Positions 11,893-23,324 of a DNA stretch of 64,000 nt are shown in pieces. A program made the translations under genes and the position numbers. The stretch comes from Astrothelium macrocarpum (taxonomy: Eukaryota > Ascomycota > Dothideomycetes > Trypetheliales > Trypetheliaceae). How positions within the stretch are numbered: the stretch's first letter is position 1; each line of letters starts with the position of its first letter. The notes beneath the pieces were generated by a model. The model was given only the letters and a program-made list of their open reading frames with translations. It did no database searches and was not told the origin of the DNA. The stretch is taken from NCBI GenBank assembly GCA_021030915.1, contig JAGEMR010000043.1, positions 62,001 through 126,000 of the forward strand, in the 5' to 3' direction.

Positions 11893-14168
11893 ATGCTAGG
11901 CTTGCCACGCCTGCGAAACCTCAACCCTCGTCGACTCATCAACATGGCCAAATACGAACGGCTTCCTGGTGCTGAGAACAGCAGAGGCAGCACGTCTGCC
12001 TTTGCTGGACTCAAGGGAAAATGGAGATCGCCCAGTCCTGGCAGCGATCGATTACGATTTTTGCGATTATCTCCTTTGAGGCTGTTGATAATAGCCGCGA
12101 CTCTGTTATTTGGGGTGGCGCTGCTAGCTGGAGGGAGATACAAACCAAGAGGAGGAATCACACCAAACTACGTCGGTAGCATGGACGATGAGGAAGTAAT
12201 AGAGCCAGATAGATCGGATAGGGGTCCACAATTTACATGGCAAAATTTCAATAGGTAAGATTGATACCATCACAACTCATCCAATGCCATCATCGATGAC
12301 TTACTTTGTTTCTCAGGCTTAACGGATACTATACGGGTATTCGAAAGTTGATTCCATACTCGGAATGGAAACCCGAGAACCCTCTCAACGAGACACAAGA
12401 AATTGCCAAAGATCTCTTTGGCAAAGCCAAGAGATCAATCATCAACATAAACTCCCCCCAAGCCGATCCACCCATGGAACCTATCGTCTTCAATCCATAT
12501 CCCGACTTCGATTCTCCCGAATACCTTTCCAAGCACCATCCAGTGCAGCGATGCTATCTGGATTCCGAAGATAAAATTCCTGTGCCCGACATTTACGCCT
12601 ATCCTGGTATTCCTGAAGGCATGACTACAAACACTTTTGGCTCACCAGAAGAGGTTGGCTTTGATCCAACTGTTTGCTTTGATCGCTTCGGCCGCTTTGT
12701 TCCTTATGGATATGGGTACTATCCTATCGAAGGTGGTTTGGGTTTGGGCAACAGATCCGAAAAAGGAGGAGTCGACAAGGTGTTTGAGAAATCTGGAAAG
12801 GTTGATTATAGAGGCATGAACTGGGGTGACGCTCAGAAGAAGTGCTACGAGAGGAATAAAGTGCGCTTTGAAGACACCTCGACGAAAGAAAAGAGCCAAA
12901 GGGATGAAAATGCGGCACCCGCCAAGAAGAGGGTGTCTCGTACTGCCTACGTTTTACGTACCTGGACTGGCAACAAATATGACGAGCACCAGATCATGAC
13001 CATTCGCGCTATGATTAGCGAACTTTCGCTCAAGTCTGGTGGCGAATACGACATTCATTTCTTGGTTCACGTCAAAGATGACAGCATTCCGATTTGGGCT
13101 TCAGATGAAGTATATCGCGAAACACTCGAAGCGAATGTCCCGGAAGAATTCTGGGGAATGGCAACCTTGTGGTCCGAGAAACTCATGGAGCTCTACTACC
13201 CCGATCCTTTCCCAGACAACGTTGTCAACATGGCTGGCGCACCTATTCATGGCGTCTATCGCTCTGCCCACTTTGCGCTCCAATGGTTCGCTCAACAGCA
13301 TCAGGAATATGATTTCTTCTGGAACTGGGAAATGGATGTGAGATTGAGCGGTCACTATTACGAGTTCCATAACAAGATTGGTGACTGGGCTCGTGAACAA
13401 CCTCGCAAGGGTCTCTGGGAGCGCAGCTCAAGGTTTTATATGCCACAGATTCACGGTTCATGGACCAATTTTACGGAAACCGTTGAAAGAGAAACCAAAC
13501 AATCAGGTATTGCACCCATCTGGGGTCCAGTGGAGTTCCCTGCAACAGACATGCTTGACAGTCCGCAAGAAGTGCACCCACCTCGACGCTACAATGACGA
13601 CGACTATGAATGGGGCGTTGGTGAAGATGCCGATCTCATTGTCTTTGATCCTCTTTTCGATCCAGAGCGTAGCAACTGGGTCTTCCGTCTTGATGTTACA
13701 GGTTACAATCTAAGCCTTCCCGTGCCACCACGACGCTGCGCGATTATCACCATTGGCCGTCTCTCGAAACGCCTTCTCAACCTGATGCACGAAGAAACAT
13801 GGGCCATGCGACACACCATGTTCCCCGAAATGTGGCCTCCTTCTGTCGCCCTTCATCACGGCCTGAAAGCTGTGTACGCGCCTCACCCTGTCTTCTTCGA
13901 CCGCGACTGGCCGCTCGAATACGCCGATCAGGTCTTCAATCACCCCGAAACCGACTTTGACAGCGTCTTTGGCTGGGGTGAGCACAACTTCCTTGGCACG
14001 AGCTTTTACTACAACAGTGGATTCAGTGGAGCCTTGTGGAGAAGATTCTTGGGTCAGCGTGAGAATAATGAGGGAGGTGCGTATGAAGAAAACAGCGGAA
14101 CGGGTAGGATGTGTCTGAGGAATACACTGTTCCACCCAATCAAACATGAACACGGTCCGGCGGATTAA
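11893..14168 (+). CDS. DUF3405 family type II membrane protein
   Basis: Exons 11893-12254 and 12317-14168 give 737 residues. A second in-frame ATG at 11944 (MAKYERLPG) is an equally possible start. Residues 61-80 form one hydrophobic segment after a basic, proline-rich N-tail, giving a type II topology with the large C-terminal part in the Golgi or ER lumen. The body matches the fungal DUF3405 family: VLRTWTGNKYD near 345, a WNWEMDVRLSGHYYE block that looks like a glycosyltransferase acidic motif, and a C-terminal FYYNSGFSGALWRRF block. A role in glycan transfer is often suspected for the family but not established. Length is normal and no key region is missing. Confidence 0.85.
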
Positions 14169-16769
14169 AAAAAAGGACATATGAGAAACAAGCAACGATC
14201 GCATGACAGATGAAGGAAAGAGCCGTGTGTGGGGAAGGAAGTGGAGTTTTGGGGGGAGTGACTCTGTAGCATGGAGAAGATGATGACACCTGTGTAGACT
14301 GGAGAATATGAACAACCTGGTAGTGCGTGGGCGAAGCCTTGCACCAGGAAATACCATCTGGTCCTTATTAGCGGCGCATCCACATTTGAACGGAGTTGAA
14401 TTCGGAAAGGGACTTCTGGGGGCTATATTGTGTGTTTTTATTATCGACTGAGGCGCATTATTCACCACAACAACAATTCGTTCAATCGAATTCATCACAA
14501 TTCTGTTCTTTCACTCTGTCAACCCAATTCTATTGTAACTTTCTCCTCTGTTTATAAAAGAAAAATACGGGTCTGACTTCGCTGTCGACCTTTCCTTCTC
14601 GCTGCTCTCTTCAATCTGAGAAACCACTGTTGGAGCGGTTGTTCTCTTTATTCATTCTTTGACATTTTTTGGCGCACAACTCGCTCATTCGCATACGCAT
14701 CGGGTCTCTCGTTTGCCTTGGGAAAGCCAATGAACACACAGACGTTGCCAAGGGATATCCCCATCGGCTTTTGGCTTGGCTAGCTGCATATTTCCAGGAG
14801 TACATATACGACTGCTCGTACGCTTTTCTTCAAGCACCTTGTTTTTTTAGGGTGATGGCAATGATGGAAGCAGACAGAAGTGTAGTTTGTGATGATGTTG
14901 TACATATTGCTAGCCTTGGGTAATAGAATTGCATCACGGCAATGAAATTCAGATTGCTAGACGAGCAATGAAACTACTTTCTAGAATTTCATCATCGTTC
15001 TGACTATGAGCGATAGTATTGCACAGATTGTACCACCAGTGGACGCAATAAGAAATGTCGCCCGCGACCGCGAAAACTATAATTCGCCACAGATTCCGTC
15101 AGGAGGCCCTCAACAAGACTATACGGGAGTAGCTTGAAAGTTGTTTCTCAATAAGTTATTGACAGATTATTTACAGTTTGTAATTGTTTAGAATGGTATG
15201 GAGTTCTCCCAACGAGGCATGCGGCGAATTAGAGCTTTCACGGCCGTGAGTGACATTTCTTATTGCATCCACTGGTGGTACTCTTCTACGATGGTAAACT
15301 TGTTCAGTTTCAAAGTTGCAGATTCTCGCAATCAATCTGAAAGCGTGTACTAGCTTCCTGCAGGAGGGGCGTCTGCTGCTGTCCTGTTGGCTGACTTTGG
15401 CTGTCCCCGTTAGGCCGCATGCAGTAAACAGGCGAGACGGCGCCACACTCGTCAGGCTGGAGACCCTGAAGACATGACGCCATGCTGCAGAAGAAGAATG
15501 TAGATCAGACAATACACCATGTCTCGAGGCGATCGTGCCGTTAAGCTCAGCGCGAATGGCGTTCGTAGAGATGGGAAAGCAAAAGTCGTGGTGCTTGAGG
15601 CTTGCTGCTAGTCTTTGTGCCCTTGGTCTCGGGACGTGGGGAGTGACTTTTCCGCCTCGAGTGGCGCCTGTCCGGTCATTAGTCTGGACACCGTAGATAC
15701 CCCAAAGTTTGGATATTGGAATCGGGATGCCTGTTTCTACACTTGACCCTGCCTTAGCCCGAAGGCCGTCGTAGCCATGATGCAAAGCCGCTTGATGCAA
15801 AATGGGCCTTCCTCAGACGCGGCGGTCCGGCCGGCTGCACATGACAGTTTGCGAACGCACTGGAGATTTGGCTTTGGTGGCGAATGAGTGTATTTAACGG
15901 AGCCTCTCACGCTGCCATGTTTTGAATTCTAGCTGCCTGATAGGGCTGTCTGTCGCTTGAGCATCCCCGTGGTGGTGTCAACGAGATACCTAATCGACTA
16001 CTGTTCCTACGTCCAACAAACTTGCCTACCTGACGAGGTCACGGCTGACACACACTCGCGCTCTGGGGTGCATCGAAATAGGGGATGAAGGATCAAGTAG
16101 AGCAGAGAGCGAGTCTATAGTGATCTACGCCTGGTACCTGACAAATCGGCCAAACGAAAAGTGAGCCAGCAGGATTGGACACAAGCCATGTGGAATATCC
16201 AGGTTAGAAAGCAGACATTTCGTCATCCCAGCCCATCCCGGATTGCACAGCTATCTCGCCCCCCAGGCAAGGCACGAAACAAGCAGCAGCAGCACCAGCA
16301 GCAATACGCAAGTCATAGTTTGGGGAGCGGGCTTTGCTTGGCATTTAGCAGCAGCAGCAGTCATCAGCTCAGGCCGTCTTTGTTTTGCGTCTGCACGGCT
16401 GCCCCCAACCCCCGTGCGTCATTCTTGCTTTGGGCTTGAGGCCAACGTCATAGCCAATCTGCAACTTCTCAACCCCCCCGTCATCACCACCAAATCTGTC
16501 GCTTTCTGCACCTTCCCGCCATCCCCACGCTGTTCTTTTTAGCTGTTCAGCTCAGCGCTGATTTCACCGCTGCACCCTTACTCTCTTCCCCAGTCTGCTT
16601 CCTTTTTTCTCTCACCCTCACTCTCTGACTTCTTTTTGTCTCCCTCCGTCTCGACATTAGCGTGTCCTCAACAACTGCAACCACCATCATCCCTCCCCCA
16701 CTACACACGACATCACTCATCCATTTTCCCCTGACACAGCAAATTTGACATTGCAGTCGCTAAATCACC
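14169..16769. other. Intergenic region with MITE copy B and the long kinase leader
   Basis: About 2.6 kb. Element B sits at 15.0-15.3 kb. A 209-codon minus-strand ORF (15171-15800) overlaps that element and shows no family resemblance. CAG-rich microsatellite tracts near 16.28 and 16.35 kb and a pyrimidine-rich tract up to 16.75 kb probably form the promoter and 5' UTR of the kinase gene. Confidence 0.5.
15030..15283. mobile_element. MITE-like element B, best-preserved copy
   Basis: Terminal inverted repeats of about 58 bp. The left arm begins GTACCACCAGTGGACGCAAT at 15030 and the right arm ends at 15283 with its complement. The first 30 positions agree except for one C/T difference. Further in, most differences are transitions. 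Length is about 254 bp with no coding capacity. The interior AGGCCCTCAA..GTAGCT block recurs, inverted, in element C, and the TTTACAGTTTG..GAATGGTATGG block recurs in element A. No convincing target-site duplication was seen. The autonomous partner and superfamily are unknown. Confidence 0.75.
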
Positions 16770-19237
16770 ATGACCACCATTCAGAACCTCAAAAACTTCA
16801 TCCGCCATGGCAAGCAAGCCCGCAACGGCCAGTCTCCCCAACAAGCAGATCCCACCACCCAAGTCTCCAACGTCCACGCCCAGCAGCAACGATATGGCAA
16901 CAACTATGGCGGTGCGAATGTCGGTGGTCATCCCCAACCTGGCGTCGGTGTAAGCGAGCCCAACGTCTACGACCACAAGCCCTTGCAAGGCCACGCCGCA
17001 CCGCAAGCCGACTTTTCTGCCGCCGTCATCGACAACCGCAATGTTGCAGCACGAGCAGGTGAGGCGGCTGCACACGCAGCTGGTCAGCAACACAAACACC
17101 AGCAGGCACAACAGCAGGGTGCCAAAGAGCGGAAACAAGATTACGATCCTTCGGTGCTGGAGAGAATCGTAGCAGAAGAGCGAGAAAGCAAGGGAAAACT
17201 GCCCAAGTACCCTGGTTTGGAGCGATATACGCTATTGGAGAAGATGGGAGATGGCGCGTTTAGTAATGTATATCGAGCAAAGGATAATACGGGGCAGTAT
17301 CCCGAGGTCGCAATTAAGGTGGTGAGAAAGTTTGAAATGAACTCGAGTCAGGTATGTATTGCGGTGTGATGTTTGATGTTGCGTTTGATCTTTTTCTTTC
17401 ATGTCTGATCTCTCATTTGTATCCTGGTGTGAGAAATCCATGCGTACTGCTTTTGCAAAATGATTTATTATCTATCATACATTGGGGGCCAACAGGACCG
17501 GTCTAGGGCGACAAACATCTCCATCCCGATTTCAAGAAGGCTCCAAAAACAGTGGAGGTGCGCATGTCTTCCATAATGCAGCAATAAATGCGCCCAGTCT
17601 TCTCTTTGGAGTTATTGGGGGTTCCTTTGCTTTTTCATTTGCCACTCCCAGTTCACTGTTTTCAGGCGCTGACGTCATACATCACAGAGAGCAAACATTC
17701 TCAAAGAGGTCCAGATAATGCGTCAACTGGATCATCCTAATATCGTCAAACTTGTCGACTTTTCCGAATCACGACAATACTATTACATTGTGCTCGAGCT
17801 TTGCCCTGGTGGAGAGCTCTTTCATCAAATCGTTAGACTTACCTACTTTAGTGAAGACCTTTCACGACATGTCATCATCCAAGTTGCAAATGCCTTGGAA
17901 TATTTGCATGAACAGGCTGGCGTTGTACATCGGTGAGTCAATCACCATCGCTATCAAACATGTTTTTTTTTTATTAACCTAACAATAGGGACATTAAACC
18001 GGAGAATCTTCTTTTCTATGGCATTCCATTTATTCCAACTAAGAATCCGAAGCCAAGGGCACCCGAGGATGAGGACAAGGCTGACGAGGGGGAGTTTGTT
18101 AAAGGAGTTGGTGCGGGTGGTATTGGTGTAATCAAGATTGCCGACTTTGGTCTTTCCAAAGTCATTTGGGACACGCAAACCATGACTCCTTGTGGCACTG
18201 TCGGCTACACCGCACCAGAGATTGTCAAGGATGAGCGATATTCCAAGAGTGTAGACATGTGGGCTCTTGGCTGTGTTCTCTACACTCTTCTCTGTGGCTT
18301 TCCCCCTTTCTACGACGAAAGCATTCAGGTTCTCACCGAAAAAGTCGCCCGAGGTCAATACACCTTCCTCTCGCCGTGGTGGGACGACATCTCCAAAAGT
18401 GCCCAAGACCTTGTTTCCCATCTCCTAACAGTCGATCCCGAAAAGCGCTATGACATCAAACAATTCCTCAACCACCCCTGGATCCGCGAATCCCAAGAAG
18501 AAACCACCGCCGCGGCCGACGCTCCACCCCTCGCCACCCCCTTTGCCCAACGCCAAAAACAACTTGGCCAAACCCCGCCCGACACAACTCCACAATCCCT
18601 CGCCCCCGCCAGCTTCAACTACCTCGACCCCTCCCCCTCCACCGCCGGCGGGGGTAAACGCATGGACTTCCGCAGTCCCGGCGCCGTCAACCTGCGCGAA
18701 GTCTTCGACGTCAGCTACGCCGTGCATCGGCAAGAAGAAGAAGGCAAGCGGCGCAAAAACTTCAAGCAGGGCTACCGCGGCGGCGCCGGCGGCATCCCAT
18801 CCGCCCTCAACGAAGACGTCTACTACGAGGACGACGAAGACGACTTCGACGACGACAACGGCGGCACCTCGGTCCCCTATGCGGATGACCGCTCCGCCCA
18901 CCCCCCGGCCAAACTCCCCAAGAGCCAGGCGGGCGCCATGGCGGCCGCGACCGCGGGCAATGACGTCGGCCAGATGGAGCAGAAGTTGCGCAACACCACG
19001 CTTTCGGCGGCGGCGCAGGCGCGTCAGGCGAACGCCCCGCCCCAGAGACAGGCGAATCCGCCACCGCAGCAAGAGGCGAGGGGGTACGGGCAGCATAGTC
19101 CGGCGGTGGCGGCGGCGGCGAAGCGGCAGGTGAGGAATCGTGGGGCGTTTGAGCTGAGTCTGGATAATGCGACATTGTTGGGCAGGAGGGGGAAGAAGGG
19201 GGATCCGAGTGGGTTGCGGACGGAGATGGTGCAATGA
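16770..19237 (+). CDS. srk1: Srk1/Rck2-type CaMK-family protein kinase
   Basis: Exons 16770-17351, 17688-17932 and 17989-19237 give 691 residues. The kinase domain runs from about residue 152 to 480. The glycine loop is GDGAFSNVY, the VAIK lysine is K183, the catalytic loop VVHRDIKPEN has H275-D277, and ADFG has D328. TPCGTVGYTAPE forms the activation segment. A 35-40 residue insert between the catalytic loop and DFG (rich in P, E, D, G) is typical of Rck2/Srk1 kinases, which act downstream of the Hog1/Sty1 stress MAPK. The N-terminal 150 residues are Q/H-rich and probably disordered; the C-tail is acidic and alanine/proline rich, with a sharp rise in GC. Intron 1 (336 bp) is long for this window. 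Orthologue assignment is by motif, not alignment. Confidence 0.88.
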
Positions 19238-20038
19238 GTGGACGGGGAAGATATTTCTCTGTCCCTGGAGGTGCGTATGGTTTGGTGCGGGCGGACGTGG
19301 ACAGATTGAGGAAGAATGATGAGTGGAAGTAATGGCAGCCAGAATGACAGTGATTGATACACGTCTGATGGCTTGGATTGGCGATTTCTAAACATGGGGC
19401 TTGGGATTGAGGTCATGCGCATGGCAAAGGGAGGGGGGGTTTTCTTTCTTTTGCTTCTTCATGCGCGCCTGTAATAGATAGTGCGCCGGGCTCTTCATAG
19501 TTTTGAGTGTCGTTGGTTGTTTCTTTTAGATTCAGATCATCTCTATACTTCCAACTGCTTCTCTACACAAGTCATCTTTTGGTTTCACTTTTTTTTTTCT
19601 TTTGAGGTCTCATGGACTGCTGTTCACAAACACACTCCCGTTCGAAAGACCGGGATTTGACAGAATACGCTTGCATTACTTATAGTGCGAATATTGATTC
19701 TACTATGGAATTTACAGGTATCAACGCATGCCTCGAACACAAGAACCCCGTCTTCAAGCTTTGGTTGTCGGTGACTTTTATGCAAAGCAATCCTCTTTTC
19801 CGGAAATTTCAAGCTTTCCGGCTGCTAATGTCTCCAGAATCCTGTCCTCGCTTAAAACTCTCGCTTTGAACGTCTTCTTCCCCTCTCTCTTCTTCCCTCT
19901 CTCCACTTCTCACGGCTTGCTTTCGTCTCTTCAGTCTGCAATAACGTCTTCGAGACTCCTTACCCTTCGCTTTCTCCTTTTCACTTTGCTTATGACGTTG
20001 TCTTGTTGCTTTTCCTTTTTCACTCCGTTGGTAACGCT

Positions 20039-20294
20039 GCAATGTCACCAGTGAATGAGTCAAAAAATGTCACCTCTGAGGTTAGGGAAGACCCCAACAC
20101 TGTCTCGACCAATCTCACGTAGTTAGATTTATTGTCCGAAAAATCTTTTCGAGAGCTACATCCATGACTATGATTGAGGGCCTCTTTACCGTGTGTAGAG
20201 TATAATATATTTCTTGCTGTCTTCCATCAAAATTTTTCCTGTTTAGAATTACCCCAGAAGTGACATTTTGGGGCTCAGGCGCTGGTGATGTCGC
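20039..20294. mobile_element. MITE-like element C
   Basis: A 44-bp left arm (20039-20082) and right arm (20251-20294) are imperfect inverted repeats. Both carry TCACCAG, a spacer, AAAATGTCAC and a TCTG-GGT end. The TIR layout CACCAGTG..AAATGTCRCC matches element B, and the internal block AGGCCCTCAA..TGTAGCT is shared with B in reverse orientation, so C belongs to the same family, inserted the other way round. Length is 256 bp, close to the 254 bp of B. There is no coding capacity. Confidence 0.7.
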
Positions 20295-22672
20295 TTTCCT
20301 CTTTTCACTTTGATTCTAAAGCTGTGATGTCGCCTTCTCTTCGTCGAACACTCATAGCGTGCAGAAGCTTCGCGTAATCGTTGCAATTTGTTTTGTATAC
20401 CTTGATAGGTTGGCATTGCAACCGGATAGTACCCTGGAGGAGCTCGATGCTGGAGGCAAGACCTGAATCGTGTGTGAGAAAGTGTTGATGAAATTAGAAG
20501 CTATCTGAATCTCTCGAAGAAATATCTGGAGCTAAAATAAGCTAGCGGACCTTGTCTGCTTCAGGGTCCATTACGAAGGAAAATCAGGGTGATGTTCATA
20601 GCACTCGAGCGCGGCGAGAAAGAAATCGTCTGACTGGTTCAAGATTGACATTGGCTCCTAAAAATTGGATTCTTGTCAATTGTTTAGAACGTTTCTGAGT
20701 TTTGAGGGCGGAGACCAGAATTAGATTCGTTCAGGATGCGGTAGATGAAAGTCGATCTTAGCGGGCGTAATGAATGCTTTCACAAACTCGTGGATGTATT
20801 CGCCATGAAAGATTTGTGCGGGCGCTTTCGAATCTTTTATCAAATCCTGGGCAAGAGCCTAATGGCCGGCTAAATGCGGATTGTTGCCATATAACTGATG
20901 TGGTCGTAGATGTTATTTATCCTCATCTCTTAGATATATTCGTTTAAAATACATATCAGTGATATAATAATGAACGAGGTCTGGAAATAGGTCGATGAGA
21001 AAGCGGATTGATGGTTTGTTTAAATCAAAGATTGAGCCTATTGGTGCTTTTGTAGCGTATTTGGGTGGAAAGTGAAGACCGTGGAAGATTTGTTCATGCC
21101 CATGCCAGTCGTAAGGAGTGCTGAATTCTTTCAAGTTTTCTTCATCTAGAAGGCAAATCTCTGGTATAAAGGAAGTGAAGGTAAAGTGGATGTGTTTAGA
21201 TATGTCTGGCGGCAAATCGAAATCCCAAAAAAAAGACGAAGATGACGATGCCTGTCTGGGGTTGAAGTCTTCCCCTGCCCAAGTTTGAAGCGTTCTTCCT
21301 CAGAACACCTTTCACATCACTCATCATCTTCGTCTGATTCTGCATCTGAACCTACCAAGAACATAGATCAGGAGATTCGTCTCAGATCAGGTCGCATTCG
21401 TGCAGAGGAGCCTGATTTACGTTCCTCTTCTCTTGAAACTAACTTACACTGTGAGACCGAAGATCGTGGTCTTTCTCTTCCTGATCAATCTATGAGTTCT
21501 CCCACTGTTTTTTTTTTTAGCAAGAGTCAACCAGAAACCAGAGGCAAGTAGAACCTCAAACCGCGGGTAGGTGCAAAGCTTCGGAGCTCCTGCCAATAAC
21601 CAACTGCCAAAATAACGGTTTGTATAGAGAATGTGATAGTCCCAAGGTTCGTAAGTTGTAGATTCTGGATAGTGAGGATTTGGGAGGTAAAATGTTCAAG
21701 CTCTCGACGAATCGCTCGACGAGATTTGCAAGAGACCTTCGGGTTTGATGTCGCGGATGGACTCCCAAATTGTCAGAAACACAGGCAAAACAAGGATCAG
21801 ATTCGAGTAGCGTCAATTGCGTAGCGTAAGTAGGTGGAGAATACTAGCTAAGAGTGCTAACCACAAGATGTGTGTGGAAGCCGCTAACACCAGTGCAGCT
21901 GATTAAGCATTGGGGTTTACAGCGTAGACATGTTGTCTTCCGTTGCAAAAGTTTGTTCGGTCCTGAGGTTCCGATGTCCAGTTCTAAAGCCCGGCACGTT
22001 TCTCGAACGGGGTTCCAAATGGGTCGTTTTGTGTGGCCTTCTGCCACAGGAGCGATTTTATCTGGACCGTATACCGTTCTTCCCGCCCTGACAATGTAAT
22101 CCTGGATTTTTTTTAGGTGGTCCTCGAAGGTTCCCAAGTAGGGGAGCCACTTGAAATCAACAAATTGGAAAAAGAGCTTTTGGATAGCAGACCAACGGTG
22201 AGCAAATGAAGCTGGATTGGACTGTTACTGAAGAAGTATCTAAGAAGAGGTGGTTCCGAGGTAAATACCTTAGGTACGTTCACCGTTGCTGATTCAGCAA
22301 AGAGCTGTCGCCCCTTCCCACAATGTGAATGCTACCGTCGGAGGCAATTGAATGGATCATCAGTCATCTCATCAACCGCTTTGGCCTTATAATAGACCTC
22401 ATGTTCGTTGATAGTAGGGCCGGCAGCCTGAATGTTGACATATGGCTGGGGTAGATGAGTGCTGCCGCTTGCTTCGCTCATTGTTGCCGCTCGTTCGGTA
22501 ACGTTTTCTGCGGGATTAGAAGTAGTTTGAAATATTTCGCTTATGCTGGCTCGCTTTTGACGACGCAAATATAGCAAAACCGAAATTTCAAATTGCAATG
22601 AATGTCAAAACTGTTTTTTGAATTTTTTGAGTTGGTTGTATTTTTGGGAAAATTTATTATTGATGTTTAACG

Positions 22673-22785
22673 GTGAATAGTGAATGGTGAATGGTGAATG
22701 ATGAAAAATGAATGATGAATGATGAGTGATGAGTTATAGACGATGAACGATGAACGACGAATGATGAATGATGAATAATGACTAT
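22673..22785. repeat. Degenerate heptamer tandem repeat (TGAATGA/G type)
   Basis: About 110 bp made of variants of GTGAATG, GATGAAT and GATGAAC in tandem. This is a minisatellite-like array in non-coding DNA, with unit length drifting between 7 and 8 bp. Confidence 0.8.
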
Positions 22786-23324
22786 CGAGTGAATGGGGTA
22801 GTGAAGCACAGATGGTAAATAGTGAATGAATGTTTGAAATTCTTGATGTTCGGCAGGTTTAACGGCTTTACTTTAACCAAAAATAGCTACCCTGGGATAT
22901 GCACTAGAGACTGTACCCAGATCATTGAAGTCGTTTTGTCACTTGTATGGCTTTAATGAGAGTCTCCAAGGTGTTTAATGAGCCCAATAAGCAGTCCACT
23001 TGAAGCCCTGATAACAATTTACAGGTGCGGAAATGACGTCCTCTTTCTTGTACCATTTTATCCGATCTGAATTAGCTTCTATGTATCCATGAGTCTCCAG
23101 GCATGAAGCTGATCATGCAGTCTAATTGATCCACATGCTGTTTACCCATCGCCACTAGATCAGTGCAAAACAAATGAGCCCCAGGTACGCCTATTCTCCA
23201 GCGCCTACAGCGCTAGCCGTAAACTATCCCCCCGATCACTACTCGCATCTTAGATCCCCTACTTCCCTACCCTCTCTCCGCCTCCTACAGCTCCAAGAAA
23301 CTCACTCCCCAGACCCTCCCCCAC

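Larger units (their letters stand above)
19238..23324. other. Gene-poor 4-kb region with MITE copy C and tandem repeats
   Basis: No convincing gene. Contains pyrimidine-rich repeats (19.85-20.05 kb), element C and a heptamer tandem repeat at 22.67-22.79 kb. Short ORFs such as 20913-21215 (minus) and 21285-21551 (plus) lack ATG starts and known motifs, and could be decayed gene or transposon fragments. An imperfect 21-bp direct repeat (CGCTTTCTCCTTTTCACTTT type, 19 of 21 identical) occurs at 19969 and 20292, on either side of element C. Confidence 0.5.

Noticed and set aside
15171..15800. 209-codon minus-strand ORF as a gene
   Set aside because: It overlaps MITE element B, lacks any family motif and has no clear coding bias.
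22332..22598. Minus-strand 88-codon ORF as a gene
   Set aside because: No partner exon, no recognised motif, and it lies in decayed intergenic DNA.
22673..22785. CRISPR-like or regulatory array
   Set aside because: A simple heptamer tandem repeat without spacers, in a eukaryotic genome.
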